Origin: Metabacillus indicus LMG 22858
GTDB taxonomy: Bacteria > Bacillota > Bacilli > Bacillales > Bacillaceae
Direction of reading: 5' to 3'
Length of the DNA stretch: 64,000 nucleotides
Assembly: GCF_000708755.2 (NCBI RefSeq)
Contig: NZ_JGVU02000002.1
Span: forward strand, 1,116,001-1,180,000
The notes under the pieces are model-generated. The model was not told the origin of the DNA and ran no database searches. It saw only the letters and a list, made by a program, of their open reading frames with translations. The position numbers and the translations under genes were made by a program. Positions 24,912 to 33,379 of this stretch are shown piece by piece (within the stretch, counting starts at the first letter, position 1; each line of letters starts with the position of its first letter).

Positions 24912-25319
24912 CTACTTCCAAGTGGTTGTACTTGTTTGAAGCTGCTTACTTCCAGAAAGTTGATCAATTATCCGTGATAATTCTGAATGGAATTTTACTG
25001 ATTTTAAATCTGTAATAAATTGAATCTCTTTAATCTTATCTACTTCATTAATAGCGGGAATTCCATTAGCGGCATTTGCGAAATAAAAGTAGCCGTGCCA
25101 TTTGATATCTCCAAAATAAAAGGATCCATTATAAATCTCAATGAGATCATCAACATCTATTCCAATCTCTTCTTTTACTTCTCGTTTCGCACATTCTAAA
25201 GGCGTTTCACCTGCTTCTTGTTTTCCGCCCGGGAAGTTCCAGTCATCCGCTCTGTCCTGAACAACTAATATATTATTTCTTGTATCTTTAATTATTACAC
25301 GAGAAAATGCTGCCTCCAA
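24912..25319 (-). CDS. Nudix hydrolase
   Basis: 135 residues with the Nudix box running from GGKQEAGETPLECAKREVKE to EIG and an N-terminal RVIIKDTRNNILVVQDR strand pair. Substrate unknown. I chose TTG at 25319, 8 bases after GGAGG; a longer frame to 25403 would overlap the upstream gene and has no ribosome binding site. Confidence 0.85.
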   Translation of the reverse strand: MEAAFSRVIIKDTRNNILVVQDRADDWNFPGGKQEAGETPLECAKREVKEEIGIDVDDLIEIYNGSFYFGDIKWHGYFYFANAANGIPAINEVDKIKEIQFITDLKSVKFHSELSRIIDQLSGSKQLQTSTTTWK

Positions 25320-25362
25320 AGTACATTCCTCCAAGTTGATGACTGCTGTTTTTAGATTTTGC

Positions 25363-25608
25363 TCAGTATGAAGGAGTATATATCCTGTCCGTATCTGTAT
25401 CAATTACAAAATCCACTTGAATATCTTCCTCAAAAGGGACGATGTCAAATTTATTTAATCTGCAAAAGATGCTGGGCAGATCACGAACATCAGCAGCCAT
25501 TTGCTTTGCTCTTACATACATCTGCCTTAATTCTTGTTTTGAACATTTCTTTCCTGTAATCAGGATTTTATGATAAAATCCATCGATCTCGACAATCATT
25601 GTATTCAC
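25363..25608 (-). CDS. Hypothetical protein, 81 aa
   Basis: A compact protein beginning MNTMIVEIDGFYHKILITGK and ending VDFVIDTDTDRIYTPSY. The coding quality is good, and it ends 44 bases before the Nudix TTG in the same direction. The start (GTG 25608 or ATG 25599) has no clear ribosome binding site. Function unknown. Confidence 0.6.
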   Translation of the reverse strand: MNTMIVEIDGFYHKILITGKKCSKQELRQMYVRAKQMAADVRDLPSIFCRLNKFDIVPFEEDIQVDFVIDTDTDRIYTPSY

Positions 25609-25670
25609 GATCGGTTGCTGGCCAATCTATATAGCACTAAGTATGTATACTAACCAATGAAGATAGGAAT

Positions 25671-25693
25671 ATGTCCTTCTTAAATTGACGCCA
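25671..25693. repeat. GCGTCAAT element, copy 2b (partial)
   Basis: ATGTCCTTCTTAAATTGACGCC. The right half matches copies 2a and 2c; the left arm has decayed. It lies 19 bases beyond the stop of the VOC gene. Confidence 0.4.
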
Positions 25694-25711
25694 TCCAAAT
25701 GAAGCATAGAT

Positions 25712-26107
25712 TTAAGGCGCTACAAGTTCCACCTTTATTCTATCCGGATCTTCAAAATACACGGCATAATGTTCATTACCACCTGCGAATGGATGTTTAT
25801 CCGGATAAAGGATTGGTATCCCTTTCTCCTTTAATTTCCTTGTCAATTCATCTACGTGCTCTCGTGAACTCGAGTGAAATGCCAGATGGTTTAGGCCAAC
25901 TCGACACCTATTAAAAGAAACATCCATATATCGTTCCTGTGTTTGTACGAAGACAAGGTAAGTATCTTCAATTTTCCAGCTCTGCCCCTGGTCCCATTCT
26001 TGATACTGGCTGTAACCCAGCTCTTCAAGAAACCACCCCCAGAATTCTATGGACCTTTTAAGATCAGATACATATATTTCAATGTGATGAATCATTCCTT
26101 TTGACAA
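25712..26107 (-). CDS. VOC family protein
   Basis: 131 residues: IHHIEIYVSDLKRSIEFWGW, VGLNHLAFHSSSREHVDELT and YAVYFEDPDRIKVELV give the two beta-alpha-beta halves with H and E metal-ligand positions. TTG start at 26107, 7 bases after AGGAG; the later in-frame ATG sits too close to AAAGGA. Substrate unknown. Confidence 0.82.
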   Translation of the reverse strand: MSKGMIHHIEIYVSDLKRSIEFWGWFLEELGYSQYQEWDQGQSWKIEDTYLVFVQTQERYMDVSFNRCRVGLNHLAFHSSSREHVDELTRKLKEKGIPILYPDKHPFAGGNEHYAVYFEDPDRIKVELVAP

Positions 26108-26147
26108 ACTATCCGCTCCTATCATATATCATGCATTTTTCCGCTTG

Positions 26148-26726
26148 CTACATTAGCCATTCCACAAAAGAATACACGCCTATAACAGCAAAGACAATTG
26201 TCCCTACTAATACTGAAAGACAGCCGACAACAAGCAGTTTATCAAACACTGAATCATCAGGTTCCTCGAGCAGCTTTTCAGTTACTTTTCTTTGAACGGG
26301 TGAGAAATTTTCACTGAATTTCAGATCATTTAATATTTCTTTATCGCCTTTAAACTTTAAAGCTCTTACAATCTGAAAAGGATTATTCCCCATCGATTTT
26401 TCGAATTCGATACAGGCATGCTCCATCTCAGGTGTTTTATTCTGTTCCAAATACCAGTATCTGCCCGCCATCGACGGGTACTTCAATGCATAGTAAATAT
26501 CCCCTAATTTTCTGCGGAGCTCTAATTCATTTGGGTATGTTGCAATCAATCCATGCAGTCTGTCCCTGGCTTTCCCTAAATCGTTTTTCTTAATATCCTC
26601 ATCAACCTTAAGGAGAGTATTTACCGGCACTTTTTCTATGTGAGACACCTCATTTGATTTATTCAATCCATCTTTTTTTAAAATCTGCCTCTTTGACAAA
26701 AAATCATCTCCATGAAAATCTTCCAC
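26148..26726 (-). CDS. DUF6584 family protein with C-terminal membrane helix
   Basis: 192 residues. The middle LRRKLGDIYYALKYPSMAGR followed by YWYLEQNKTPEMEHACIEFE is characteristic of the DUF6584 family, with TPR-like helices. The C-terminus has one strong membrane helix (VGCLSVLVGTIVFAVIGVYS). Function unknown. It overlaps the next upstream gene by 23 bases, so they are coupled. Confidence 0.75.
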   Translation of the reverse strand: MEDFHGDDFLSKRQILKKDGLNKSNEVSHIEKVPVNTLLKVDEDIKKNDLGKARDRLHGLIATYPNELELRRKLGDIYYALKYPSMAGRYWYLEQNKTPEMEHACIEFEKSMGNNPFQIVRALKFKGDKEILNDLKFSENFSPVQRKVTEKLLEEPDDSVFDKLLVVGCLSVLVGTIVFAVIGVYSFVEWLM

Positions 26727-26970
26727 TTACCAGTTTGTTGACACCAAATAAAAGCCAATACATGATACCTGCATTCAACAGAAAACCCCAGATTTCGAAG
26801 CTGATTTGACCGTCTCCATAGTACCCGAGCCATTGTGCCGGCACTCCAAAAAACCGGTAGTTTCCTTCCTCCCGGTATCCTATGCCAGGAATAAATGACA
26901 GGAAAACTGTTATAATCAATGAACTGACGATTAACCATTGTTTCTTATTCATTTGTAAGATAGAAATCAC
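26704..26970 (-). CDS. Small two-helix membrane protein, 88 aa or shorter
   Basis: Two hydrophobic segments (WLIVSSLIITVFLSFIPGIG and FEIWGFLLNAGIMYWLLFGV) separated by a short loop. The start is either GTG 26970 or ATG 26952; GAGGTG lies 15 bases before the ATG. It overlaps the DUF6584 gene. Unknown function. Confidence 0.6.
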   Translation of the reverse strand: MISILQMNKKQWLIVSSLIITVFLSFIPGIGYREEGNYRFFGVPAQWLGYYGDGQISFEIWGFLLNAGIMYWLLFGVNKLVSGRFSWR

Positions 26971-27053
26971 CTCATTAACAGCCGTTCCGTCCGATGACGT
27001 CCAATAGGACAGGGCTCCTTATACAAATATTCCAATACTGTTCGCCATAAAAA

Positions 27054-27077
27054 GCGCCAATCCTTCTTGATTGACGC
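27054..27077 (-). terminator. GCGTCAAT hairpin, copy 2c, acting as terminator
   Basis: GCGCCAAT and ATTGACGC with an 8-base loop; the minus strand continues TTTTTATGG. It lies 28 bases after the DUF2750 stop and is the only copy of this hairpin family with a clear T-run. Confidence 0.8.
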
Positions 27078-27104
27078 TCCTTTCAGAAGCAAATTAGCTG
27101 AGCA

Positions 27105-27482
27105 TTAAATACGGGTGAGCATTTCCTTTATCTCGTCACGATTTTGTATGCTCGTATTCTTTTCGTTTGGAAAAATGGCTGCAGCTCCCCCGTCTTTTTC
27201 AATATCCACCAGCAGTTCTTCTAGAAATTCCGAAAGCGGCATATTGAATGCTGCGGCTGATTTATTGACATGCGCTGCCTCCATCTCTGCAAAACTTCGA
27301 CTTGGCCAAACCGGCAGTAAAAATGGATACTCTCCAAGTTCATCTTCAATTAGAACCAATTCTCCATGCTCGCCCTTAAGCAGCCACACCTGCTCATCTG
27401 TTGCAATCATTCCGTAAAAATATGCCAGCCGTTTTTCAGCAGGCCGGTTTAAGATAAATCGTTTAATGAATTTCATATCCAT
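27105..27482 (-). CDS. DUF2750 family protein
   Basis: 125 residues: RLAYFYGMIATDEQVWLLKG then PFLLPVWPSRSFAEMEAAH, the DUF2750 pattern of an immunity-like SUKH-neighbourhood family. No catalytic motif. The upstream base context gives no strong ribosome binding site before ATG 27482. Unknown role, plausibly another orphan immunity protein. Confidence 0.72.
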   Translation of the reverse strand: MDMKFIKRFILNRPAEKRLAYFYGMIATDEQVWLLKGEHGELVLIEDELGEYPFLLPVWPSRSFAEMEAAHVNKSAAAFNMPLSEFLEELLVDIEKDGGAAAIFPNEKNTSIQNRDEIKEMLTRI

Positions 27483-27746
27483 CTTTCCTTTATATGTATT
27501 TTCTATAAATCAGGAATTCTCTTATTGCTGCAGTCTGCCAAAGCGGTGCACAAACTGGCATCATCTTCATCCGCCTAATCCATACTAATTATTCCAAATA
27601 GATACACCAGTAACAACACCTTTTTTCATCCACTAAAAATTTATTTCTTTCAGCAGATAAGTCTATATTATATATCTGAATTCAGCCTTCCTATGATAAA
27701 CTCAGCTTATCAGTATTTTCCAATTATGAAGAGAGGCGTTCCAGAT

Positions 27747-28046
27747 ATGATTCATGTTCTATTGATTACTGCGGGTTTTCTAATTTTGCTGTTTGCAGTC
27801 CGTAAAATAGTCACTGGTGAAAAATCAAACCCAAAGACGATTCTTGCAGAAGCAAAACAAATTGGCCGTTCGTTGCTATTGGGAATTGTTACTGTCTTGT
27901 CACTCTTATTCATTACATATGAGGTCTGGATTCTGGCAGGGAGTTCGGAGGATTGGGATGGCGTTTACATTTCAGCAGCTACTGTCATAGGAACCGTTCT
28001 TTTATCTTTTGGCTATTATCATAGAGTGAAATCCAAGTACAGTTAG
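27747..28046 (+). CDS. Three-helix membrane protein, 99 aa
   Basis: Hydrophobic segments MIHVLLITAGFLILLFAVRK, LLLGIVTVLSLLFITYEVWI and YISAATVIGTVLLSFGYY. ATG at 27747 follows AGAGG by 10 bases; the longer frame to 27693 lacks a ribosome binding site. Unknown function. It stands alone on the plus strand among minus-strand genes. Confidence 0.6.
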   Translation: MIHVLLITAGFLILLFAVRKIVTGEKSNPKTILAEAKQIGRSLLLGIVTVLSLLFITYEVWILAGSSEDWDGVYISAATVIGTVLLSFGYYHRVKSKYS

Positions 28047-28054
28047 AAGCTTAT

Positions 28055-28099
28055 CGTTTGCCCCAGCCATCGATTTCTGTCGATGAACAAAGGCAAACG
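28055..28099. terminator. Two-part hairpin between convergent genes
   Basis: Outer arms CGTTTGCC and GGCAAACG with inner arms CATCGA and TCGATG. No long T-run, so efficiency is uncertain. Confidence 0.5.
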
Positions 28100-28118
28100 T
28101 AAGAACTAAATCGTCCAC

Positions 28119-28580
28119 TTAAGAAGGAAAATATTCCATCGGCTCAACGCAATGTGCATACCCATTTTTCTTATAATACCCAATCGAATCATCACTTGGC
28201 CAAACAATGACAAATTCAAACTTGTTTTCTTTAATCCACTGATTAATCGAGCTTAGCATCCTGCTTCCAATCCCTTTGTTTCTATATTCCGGAATGGTGT
28301 ACACGTTTGTCATGAACGCAAAGGGATAGGTTGTTCTTCCAGGCCGCGGTACTTTTTCAATTAGTTCTAAGTATATGTGCGATACTAGTTTTTCATTTTC
28401 ATCAGCAACCCATATCATCCACCGGTTACCCTTAATAGCGTGCTCCAAGAAGGTTCGGCATTCTTTCTCGAAGTCTGGAAAAGATGAGTTTTCCTTGCTC
28501 TCATCATGCTCAATAGTGAAATCCCATCTCATTTTTATTAATTGGTCAATATCCTTTTCTTCAGCAAACCTTAGTTTCAA
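28119..28580 (-). CDS. GNAT family N-acetyltransferase
   Basis: 153 residues. Motif A reads NVYTIPEYRNKGIGSRMLSS (R-x-x-x-G-I-G), preceded by RWMIWVADENEKLVSHIYLE and followed by VIVWPSDDSIGYYKKNGYAH. Substrate unknown. TTG start at 28580, 8 bases after GGAGAGG. Confidence 0.85.
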   Translation of the reverse strand: MKLRFAEEKDIDQLIKMRWDFTIEHDESKENSSFPDFEKECRTFLEHAIKGNRWMIWVADENEKLVSHIYLELIEKVPRPGRTTYPFAFMTNVYTIPEYRNKGIGSRMLSSINQWIKENKFEFVIVWPSDDSIGYYKKNGYAHCVEPMEYFPS

Positions 28581-28607
28581 ATGAAGTTCCTCTCCTGTCT
28601 TCTAAAC

Positions 28608-29639
28608 TTAGTTTCTCACTTTTCCCAAACACCTCATCACCGTATCGCCGAATGACCTGACGTCCTGTAAATAATCATATCCCTCAGGTGACCCAAAGCT
28701 ATTAAACATACGGACAGCAACGATGTTTTCTTCAGGGATCACCAATAATGTAACGCCTGTATAGCCCAATATCTGATAGGAACCTCTGGGAACTCTTTCT
28801 CCGATTTCTGTTTCCTTGGCCGGCAAATCTTTCACAAACCACAGGAAACCATTCTGAGGAGAGTCAAAATCTAAAGCTGCCGGGCTCTGCAGGGATGTAG
28901 CCAGTTGGATGACTTCTTTTGGAATGATTTGTTCCCCGTTCATTCTTCCTTCTTTAAGGTGCAGATATCCCCATAAAGCCAGTTCGCGAGCAGATACATA
29001 CATGTTCATCTTGTCGCCTTCTGTACTTTTGCTCGTTCTCCAGCTGCTATCGTGTTCAGATCTCAAAATGACATCAACAAGGTTTTCATTTTTTCCGGCA
29101 TACCAATCCGATTCTGAAAAACCCAGCGGCGCAAACACTTGTCCATGAACAATTTCGGAAATGGTTTGTCCAGTTGTCCGCTTGACGATTTATGTCAGGG
29201 CATTTACGCCGGCCTGCCTGTAGGTCCATTTCTCACCAGCCTCATACTCCCGATAGACTGCGCCATCTTTTTCCGATAAGCCGTGGGTATGTGTCAATAA
29301 ATGCCTGATGGTTGTGTCTTTCCAAACCGTTTCATTAAGCTCGGGCAGATAGCTCATTACCAAGTCATCTATGCTTTGAATGCAGCCTTTATGTACAGCA
29401 TAGGCCACAGCGAAACCGATGTAGCTTTTTCTCACAGAGGCTACATGAAATTGAGTATCCCGCTGTACTTCTCTCGCATCAGGCTTGTTTGATTGCTCTC
29501 CAATATATTCTTCCAAAACAACAGAATCGTTTTGAATAACAAAAACTGCAGCTCCTGAACAGATTACTTGATTAAATGTATGAGTAACGTGTTTTAATAA
29601 TGGGTCAAAATTCGAATTTGGCTTGGTATTAAAAAGCAA
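28608..29639 (-). pseudogene. Class C beta-lactamase-fold serine hydrolase with one internal stop
   Basis: The frame is continuous except for a single TAA at 29190-29192. The upstream part has the catalytic SxxK in FHVASVRKSYIGFAVAYAVH and ends EKWTYRQAGVNALT. After the stop the same frame reads IVKRTTGQTISEIVHGQVFA, then PLGFSESDWYAGKNENL and the rest of the domain to 28608. The stop sits where these proteins usually have an aromatic residue before IVK, so one base change (TAT or TAC to TAA) explains it. TTG start at 29639, 8 bases after GGAGG. Readthrough or sequencing error cannot be excluded. Confidence 0.8.
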
Positions 29640-29667
29640 CGTACATTCCTCCGGTGTCAGTAATCTG

Positions 29668-30444
29668 TTATTCTTTTTCGAATTGAAGTAAGTCTGCAAG
29701 TCTAATAAGTTCCTGCGGGTCTATTCTAGAATCTTTTTTACTCATTCCAGCAGAGTAGATATGATAAATATAGTTTTCAGTAACTACGTACAGGTCAGTC
29801 TTACCGATTCCTGTTTTTTCTTCCTGCATAACAGCTCTGTGACCTGATATTTTCAACTCGTATGCTGAATGGGACGAACTTGGATATTTCGTAAGCGGAA
29901 GCAGCATCTTCATTCTTGTATCGATTGGTTCATTGTGTCTTTGAGTAACGATATATATGTGCTGTCCCGGTGTAGTTGATGGGTAAATGGCCTGCGTTTC
30001 GAAGACTTCTTCCTTTCCCTGCTTGGAAATACTGAGATGGATTTCCGGTTCTCCTGCAATGGTTTTGATGGTTTCATTGGCATTCGTTGGATAGACCGTA
30101 TTTTCAATCCCTTTTGTTGTTAGTACCGCGGTTTTTAGACCATTGATTGTTTCTATTTGATAATGGACACCTTCGATGAATTTGCTGTTTCCGATGCTAT
30201 GATCGCCTGTTCCTGCGAGATTCAACTGTCCGCTTATCTGACCAGCCATCACAAACAGGAATAATGCAGCCAGTACTGAGCTTATTGAGAAAGTATAAAT
30301 CCGCTGAAGTCTTAGCATCACATTCGTTTTTTTAATGTTTTTCATGAGTTTTCGTCGAACCATTTGCGCACGGTGAGGACTCCATTCTACTTGATCATCT
30401 AACTTCTGCAGGAGCTGGTCACAATAACTTACTTCTTTGTTCAT
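29668..30444 (-). CDS. Membrane anti-sigma factor-like protein
   Basis: 258 residues. The N-terminal ~45 residues (cytoplasmic) precede one helix, IYTFSISSVLAALFLFVMAG. The remainder is an extracytoplasmic domain without a known motif. It overlaps the ECF sigma gene by 26 bases and is therefore most likely its anti-sigma factor, though no zinc-type anti-sigma motif (HxxxCxxC) is present. ATG at 30444 follows GGAGGG inside the sigma gene. Confidence 0.7.
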   Translation of the reverse strand: MNKEVSYCDQLLQKLDDQVEWSPHRAQMVRRKLMKNIKKTNVMLRLQRIYTFSISSVLAALFLFVMAGQISGQLNLAGTGDHSIGNSKFIEGVHYQIETINGLKTAVLTTKGIENTVYPTNANETIKTIAGEPEIHLSISKQGKEEVFETQAIYPSTTPGQHIYIVTQRHNEPIDTRMKMLLPLTKYPSSSHSAYELKISGHRAVMQEEKTGIGKTDLYVVTENYIYHIYSAGMSKKDSRIDPQELIRLADLLQFEKE

Positions 30445-30955
30445 CCTGATAACCCTCCTTGATCAATGTTTTTTCCAGGGCATGAATGGCTCTTGAGAGT
30501 GTGGATTTTACCTTCGTTTCTGACCAGCCAAGTATTTCGGACGTCTCGCTGATTGAAAATCCCTTGATTTTCCGGATAATAATAACCTCGCGATGCGAAT
30601 CCTTCAGCATTTCCAAGGCCTGATAAAGTTCCTTTGAATTCTCTTTCATCTCAACGAAATGTTCAGGAAGCAAACTGGTATCTTTCTTTTGACGGAACAG
30701 CTCCATGACTAATCGAACCGGCTTTTTCTTTCTTGCGTCATCTACCGTCACATTGTGCGCAATTCGGAACAGCCAGGTTTTCGGACTTGAATCCTGCCTG
30801 AAGGAATGATGCTGCCTGAATGCCTTTAAAAACGTTTCGTGCGTTAAGTCTTCAGCCTGCTGATAATCTTTTGTCATCATTAAAATGTACTTGAAGATGG
30901 TCTGATGATACTGGCTGTACCATTCTTCTATTTCGGTCTCTCTTGCATCTTCCAA
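30419..30955 (-). CDS. ECF-type RNA polymerase sigma factor
   Basis: 178 residues. Region 2: IFKYILMMTKDYQQAEDLTH then ETFLKAFRQHHSF and TWLFRIAHN. Region 4: MLKDSHREVIIIRKIKGFSI then SETSEILGWSETKVKSTLSR. TTG start at 30955, 9 bases after GGAAGAGG. A promoter of ECF form lies upstream, so it may transcribe its own operon, which includes the anti-sigma gene and possibly the serine hydrolase behind it. Confidence 0.9.
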   Translation of the reverse strand: MEDARETEIEEWYSQYHQTIFKYILMMTKDYQQAEDLTHETFLKAFRQHHSFRQDSSPKTWLFRIAHNVTVDDARKKKPVRLVMELFRQKKDTSLLPEHFVEMKENSKELYQALEMLKDSHREVIIIRKIKGFSISETSEILGWSETKVKSTLSRAIHALEKTLIKEGYQDEQRSKLL

Positions 30956-30997
30956 ATGAATCGTCCTCTTCCTTAGATTGTAAGTACCTGTTATTTA

Positions 30998-31020
30998 GAC
31001 GTATGACGTGTTGAAAAGTT
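30998..31020 (-). promoter_or_regulatory. Candidate ECF autoregulatory promoter
   Basis: On the minus strand AAC, 16 bases, CGTC (31020-31018 and 31001-30998), the spacing seen in many Bacillus ECF sigma promoters. It lies about 45 bases before the sigma factor start. Confidence 0.5.
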
Positions 31021-31046
31021 GTGTTTTCAATTAAAAACATTCATAA

Positions 31047-31074
31047 AAAGAGCGTTTGCCTCATCATGCAAACG
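31047..31074 (-). terminator. Terminator after the 50-aa ORF
   Basis: Arms GCGTTTGC and GCAAACGC with an 8-base loop; the minus strand continues TCTTTTTATG. It lies 17 bases after the stop at 31091. Confidence 0.75.
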
Positions 31075-31090
31075 CCACTTATAAAATCAT

Positions 31091-31243
31091 TCAATTATCA
31101 AAAATACCTTTCACAAGACGAAACAGCATCCTCGGAATAAACGTGATGATATTCCAAACTACTTCAAACAGAATTTCAAATCCAAACTCCCTGCATTTTT
31201 CTCTATATGAGTCTCTTCTTATACCTCTTCTGTTCATATTCAA
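31091..31243 (-). CDS. Small basic protein with amphipathic helix, 50 aa
   Basis: TTG at 31243 lies 8 bases after GGAGG; the ATG two codons on is an alternative. Basic N-terminus (NMNRRGIRRDSYREKCREFG) and hydrophobic C-terminal half (FEILFEVVWNIITFIPRMLF). It has its own terminator. No family recognised. It follows the lipoprotein gene by 47 bases. Confidence 0.6.
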   Translation of the reverse strand: MNMNRRGIRRDSYREKCREFGFEILFEVVWNIITFIPRMLFRLVKGIFDN

Positions 31244-31290
31244 TTGTCGGACCTCCAAAGTAAACTTTCATATCAATTCGCTCGACAAAC

Positions 31291-31659
31291 TTACTTCTCC
31301 TGCAAAAAGAAGGTTTCCTCATTCTCATCGTCCCATTTTATGGTCACCTTCTGCTTTTCCCCTTTTCCTGTCACAGAACATCCTCTGCAGTTGGAAGAGA
31401 GAGTAATTGTAGCGCCTTTAACATTTTTTTCTGATTGAGTCGTCTTTCCGTCGCCTATGTTTATGTCAAGAGCGTTAAATTGAGTGCTCTCATTTCCGCC
31501 CTTAAAATGAAATTCATAGCTGCCATGCTCATCGTTTCCATCAATCGTTGCTGTGTATTTACCACTCCAGCTTTTGCTTTCTCCTGAAAGGTTTATAAAT
31601 TGATTCGTGCAACCTGACAAAACTCCTAAAAAAAGGACGGCAATAAATAGTTTCCTCAT
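31291..31659 (-). CDS. Small lipoprotein, paralogue of the 20815-21186 gene
   Basis: 122 residues: signal peptide with lipobox LGVLSGCT (Cys17), then LSGESKSWSGKYTATI, YEFHFKGG, and CRGCS, ending WDDENEETFFLQEK. Shared order with the 20815 lipoprotein. ATG at 31659 follows AAGGGAG. Function unknown. It carries an added C-x-x-C pair not present in the other copy. Confidence 0.75.
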   Translation of the reverse strand: MRKLFIAVLFLGVLSGCTNQFINLSGESKSWSGKYTATIDGNDEHGSYEFHFKGGNESTQFNALDINIGDGKTTQSEKNVKGATITLSSNCRGCSVTGKGEKQKVTIKWDDENEETFFLQEK

Positions 31660-31710
31660 CTAATTCTCCCTTATCAGCGGTTCAGCCTGCTGTAAATGGA
31701 TACAAACACG

Positions 31711-32316
31711 CTACCTCTTGGTTGGTATAATTTCTTCAATCCTCCACTTAAGAGTCTTGTCATTAACTCCTTCAGTGTTCTTCAAGACAAATTGATAATC
31801 GTCCTTTATCATTTCTCCTGTTTGATAGGTAAGAATAATTCTTTCTCCTTCTATCCCCAACTTCTTAAGATCCTGCACAGAATTTGGCTTCCAATCAATG
31901 CCTCTTCCGTTTTCATATGAAAAACCGCAAGGACAAGTTCCCGCTCTGTCTAAAGAGGAGAAGCCTGTGGTAGCTGCAACCAACTCTTTCGCCTCACTGA
32001 ATGATCCTTTCACTTTATAAGATTCGACTGTCTGAACCGCATCCAGGAAATCTTGATACTCAACTGGTGTTCTTAATTCATCAATTTCATTTTTAAGGCT
32101 GGTAAAATCATTAATCAATCGTTCATTTTCTTTCAATGTATCTTCTAATACTGAAGATTTTTTTGCACTGTCTTCTTTTAAAGCGGCAACCTGCTCAGTC
32201 AGATCTTCTCTTTCCTGCTTTAATTTCTCTGCCTCATTTCCCATGTTTAGATTATTGATAATCATCATTGCTAAAAATATGACCAAAGCGATAATTGCAT
32301 AAGCACTTTTTTTCAA
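31711..32316 (-). CDS. Membrane-anchored coiled-coil protein
   Basis: 201 residues. One N-terminal membrane helix (YAIIALVIFLAMMIINNLNM), then about 60 residues of heptad-rich coiled coil (EAEKLKQEREDLTEQVAALK, SVLEDTLKENERLINDFTSL), then a globular C-terminal domain with TCPCGFSYENGRGIDW. TTG start, 7 bases after GAGGGGG. Topology suggests the C-terminal domain lies outside the cell. Unknown function. Confidence 0.65.
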   Translation of the reverse strand: MKKSAYAIIALVIFLAMMIINNLNMGNEAEKLKQEREDLTEQVAALKEDSAKKSSVLEDTLKENERLINDFTSLKNEIDELRTPVEYQDFLDAVQTVESYKVKGSFSEAKELVAATTGFSSLDRAGTCPCGFSYENGRGIDWKPNSVQDLKKLGIEGERIILTYQTGEMIKDDYQFVLKNTEGVNDKTLKWRIEEIIPTKR

Positions 32317-32443
32317 GCCAGGACCCCCTCATTAAACGATAAAAAGTTGAATAGTTAAATTACGTTAACAGGCTGAAAAAGTTTCATTTTTCTAATAATT
32401 CACGTTTGCTAAATGTCACAAGGTCGCAAGTCAGCAAGAAAAA

Positions 32444-32467
32444 ACTCAGTTCATGAATGAACTGAGT
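32444..32467 (-). terminator. Terminator after the ArsR-type gene
   Basis: Arms ACTCAGTTCAT and ATGAACTGAGT with a 2-base loop, followed on the minus strand by TTTTTTCTTG. Confidence 0.85.
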
Positions 32468-32485
32468 AATCATTTGTATGAAACA

Positions 32486-32812
32486 CTAGAGTGATTCATC
32501 ATCATTCTCAACAATATGTTTAAGGATCGACAATTTGTTATTCCAAAACTGTTCATAATAGGACAGCCATTGTTTAACTTCTGTCAGCGGCTCTGGATGC
32601 AGCTGATATATTTTTTCTCTGCCTACCTTTTTACCGCTGACTAAATTAGCTTCCGAAAGAATATGAAGATGTTTAGCTATGGCCGTCCGGCTAATAGGAA
32701 AATGAGAGGTAATTTCCGTAATGGCCAATTCTTTGCCCGCAAGTAATCGAAGGACTTCTCTTCTTGTTGGATCAGCTATTGCTTGAAATACATCATGCTT
32801 TAATGCTGACAT
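32486..32812 (-). CDS. ArsR/SmtB-type winged-helix regulator
   Basis: 108 residues: VFQAIADPTRREVLRLLAGK, then ELAITEITSHFPISRTAIAK, HLHILSEANLVSGKKVGREK and YQLHPEPL, the wHTH core used by regulators paired with AHSA1 proteins. No metal-binding cysteine motif. ATG at 32812 directly follows the stop of the AHSA1-type gene, so both come from one transcript. Confidence 0.88.
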   Translation of the reverse strand: MSALKHDVFQAIADPTRREVLRLLAGKELAITEITSHFPISRTAIAKHLHILSEANLVSGKKVGREKIYQLHPEPLTEVKQWLSYYEQFWNNKLSILKHIVENDDESL

Positions 32813-33232
32813 TTATCCTTCAACAACCTTCAGAAGTCGTTCATTAACAAGATTAATCCAACCATACTCCATTCTCTCGCGAACAACAGAACTTTTTTCG
32901 TTTGCTTTGGGAAGAACTTCATCTGCAGATTTCCAGCCGCCATGAATCAGAGTGAATTCTGTCTTTCCGCCCAAGTCTTTTAGGAGAAAAGTAACGACCC
33001 ATCCATCTGTATCCCAGGAAAAAGAAATTTTAGTTGGTTCATCCACTTCTAATACTTTACAGGGAGATGGACCAAAAGGGGATTGAATGTGGAACTCATG
33101 ACCGACCTTGGCTTCGAAGTCATTGGGCATAAACCATGCTGCAATACCTTCCGAATTGCTTACTTTTGCCCATACCTTTTGAATAGGAGCTTCAAATATA
33201 ATTGTTTGTTTAATATCTTGTAATGTCTCCAC
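32813..33232 (-). CDS. SRPBCC/AHSA1-type START-like domain protein
   Basis: 139 residues: [20 protein letters not shown], then [20 protein letters not shown] and [10 protein letters not shown], ending [11 protein letters not shown]. These are the AHSA1/START-like motifs. It may bind a hydrophobic ligand and act with the ArsR-type repressor. I prefer GTG at 33232, 8 bases after AAGGAG. Confidence 0.82.
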   Translation of the reverse strand: METLQDIKQTIIFEAPIQKVWAKVSNSEGIAAWFMPNDFEAKVGHEFHIQSPFGPSPCKVLEVDEPTKISFSWDTDGWVVTFLLKDLGGKTEFTLIHGGWKSADEVLPKANEKSSVVRERMEYGWINLVNERLLKVVEG

Positions 33233-33379
33233 TAAAAACACTCCTTGTCACTTGAAAAATACAGAACCATTTGGTTTCGTTTTTAAGTATATAACACCTT
33301 TTGGTTTCATGTCCACATGAAAATTCTAGTTTATTTTTTCCTTTTGACAGAATTAATAGCTGTATTTTTTTATAAAAAA

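Noticed and set aside
12499-27077. Integron cassette array with attC sites
   Set aside because: The 3' elements lack the attC core sites (GTTRRRY) and no integrase gene is in the window. Only the layout is similar.
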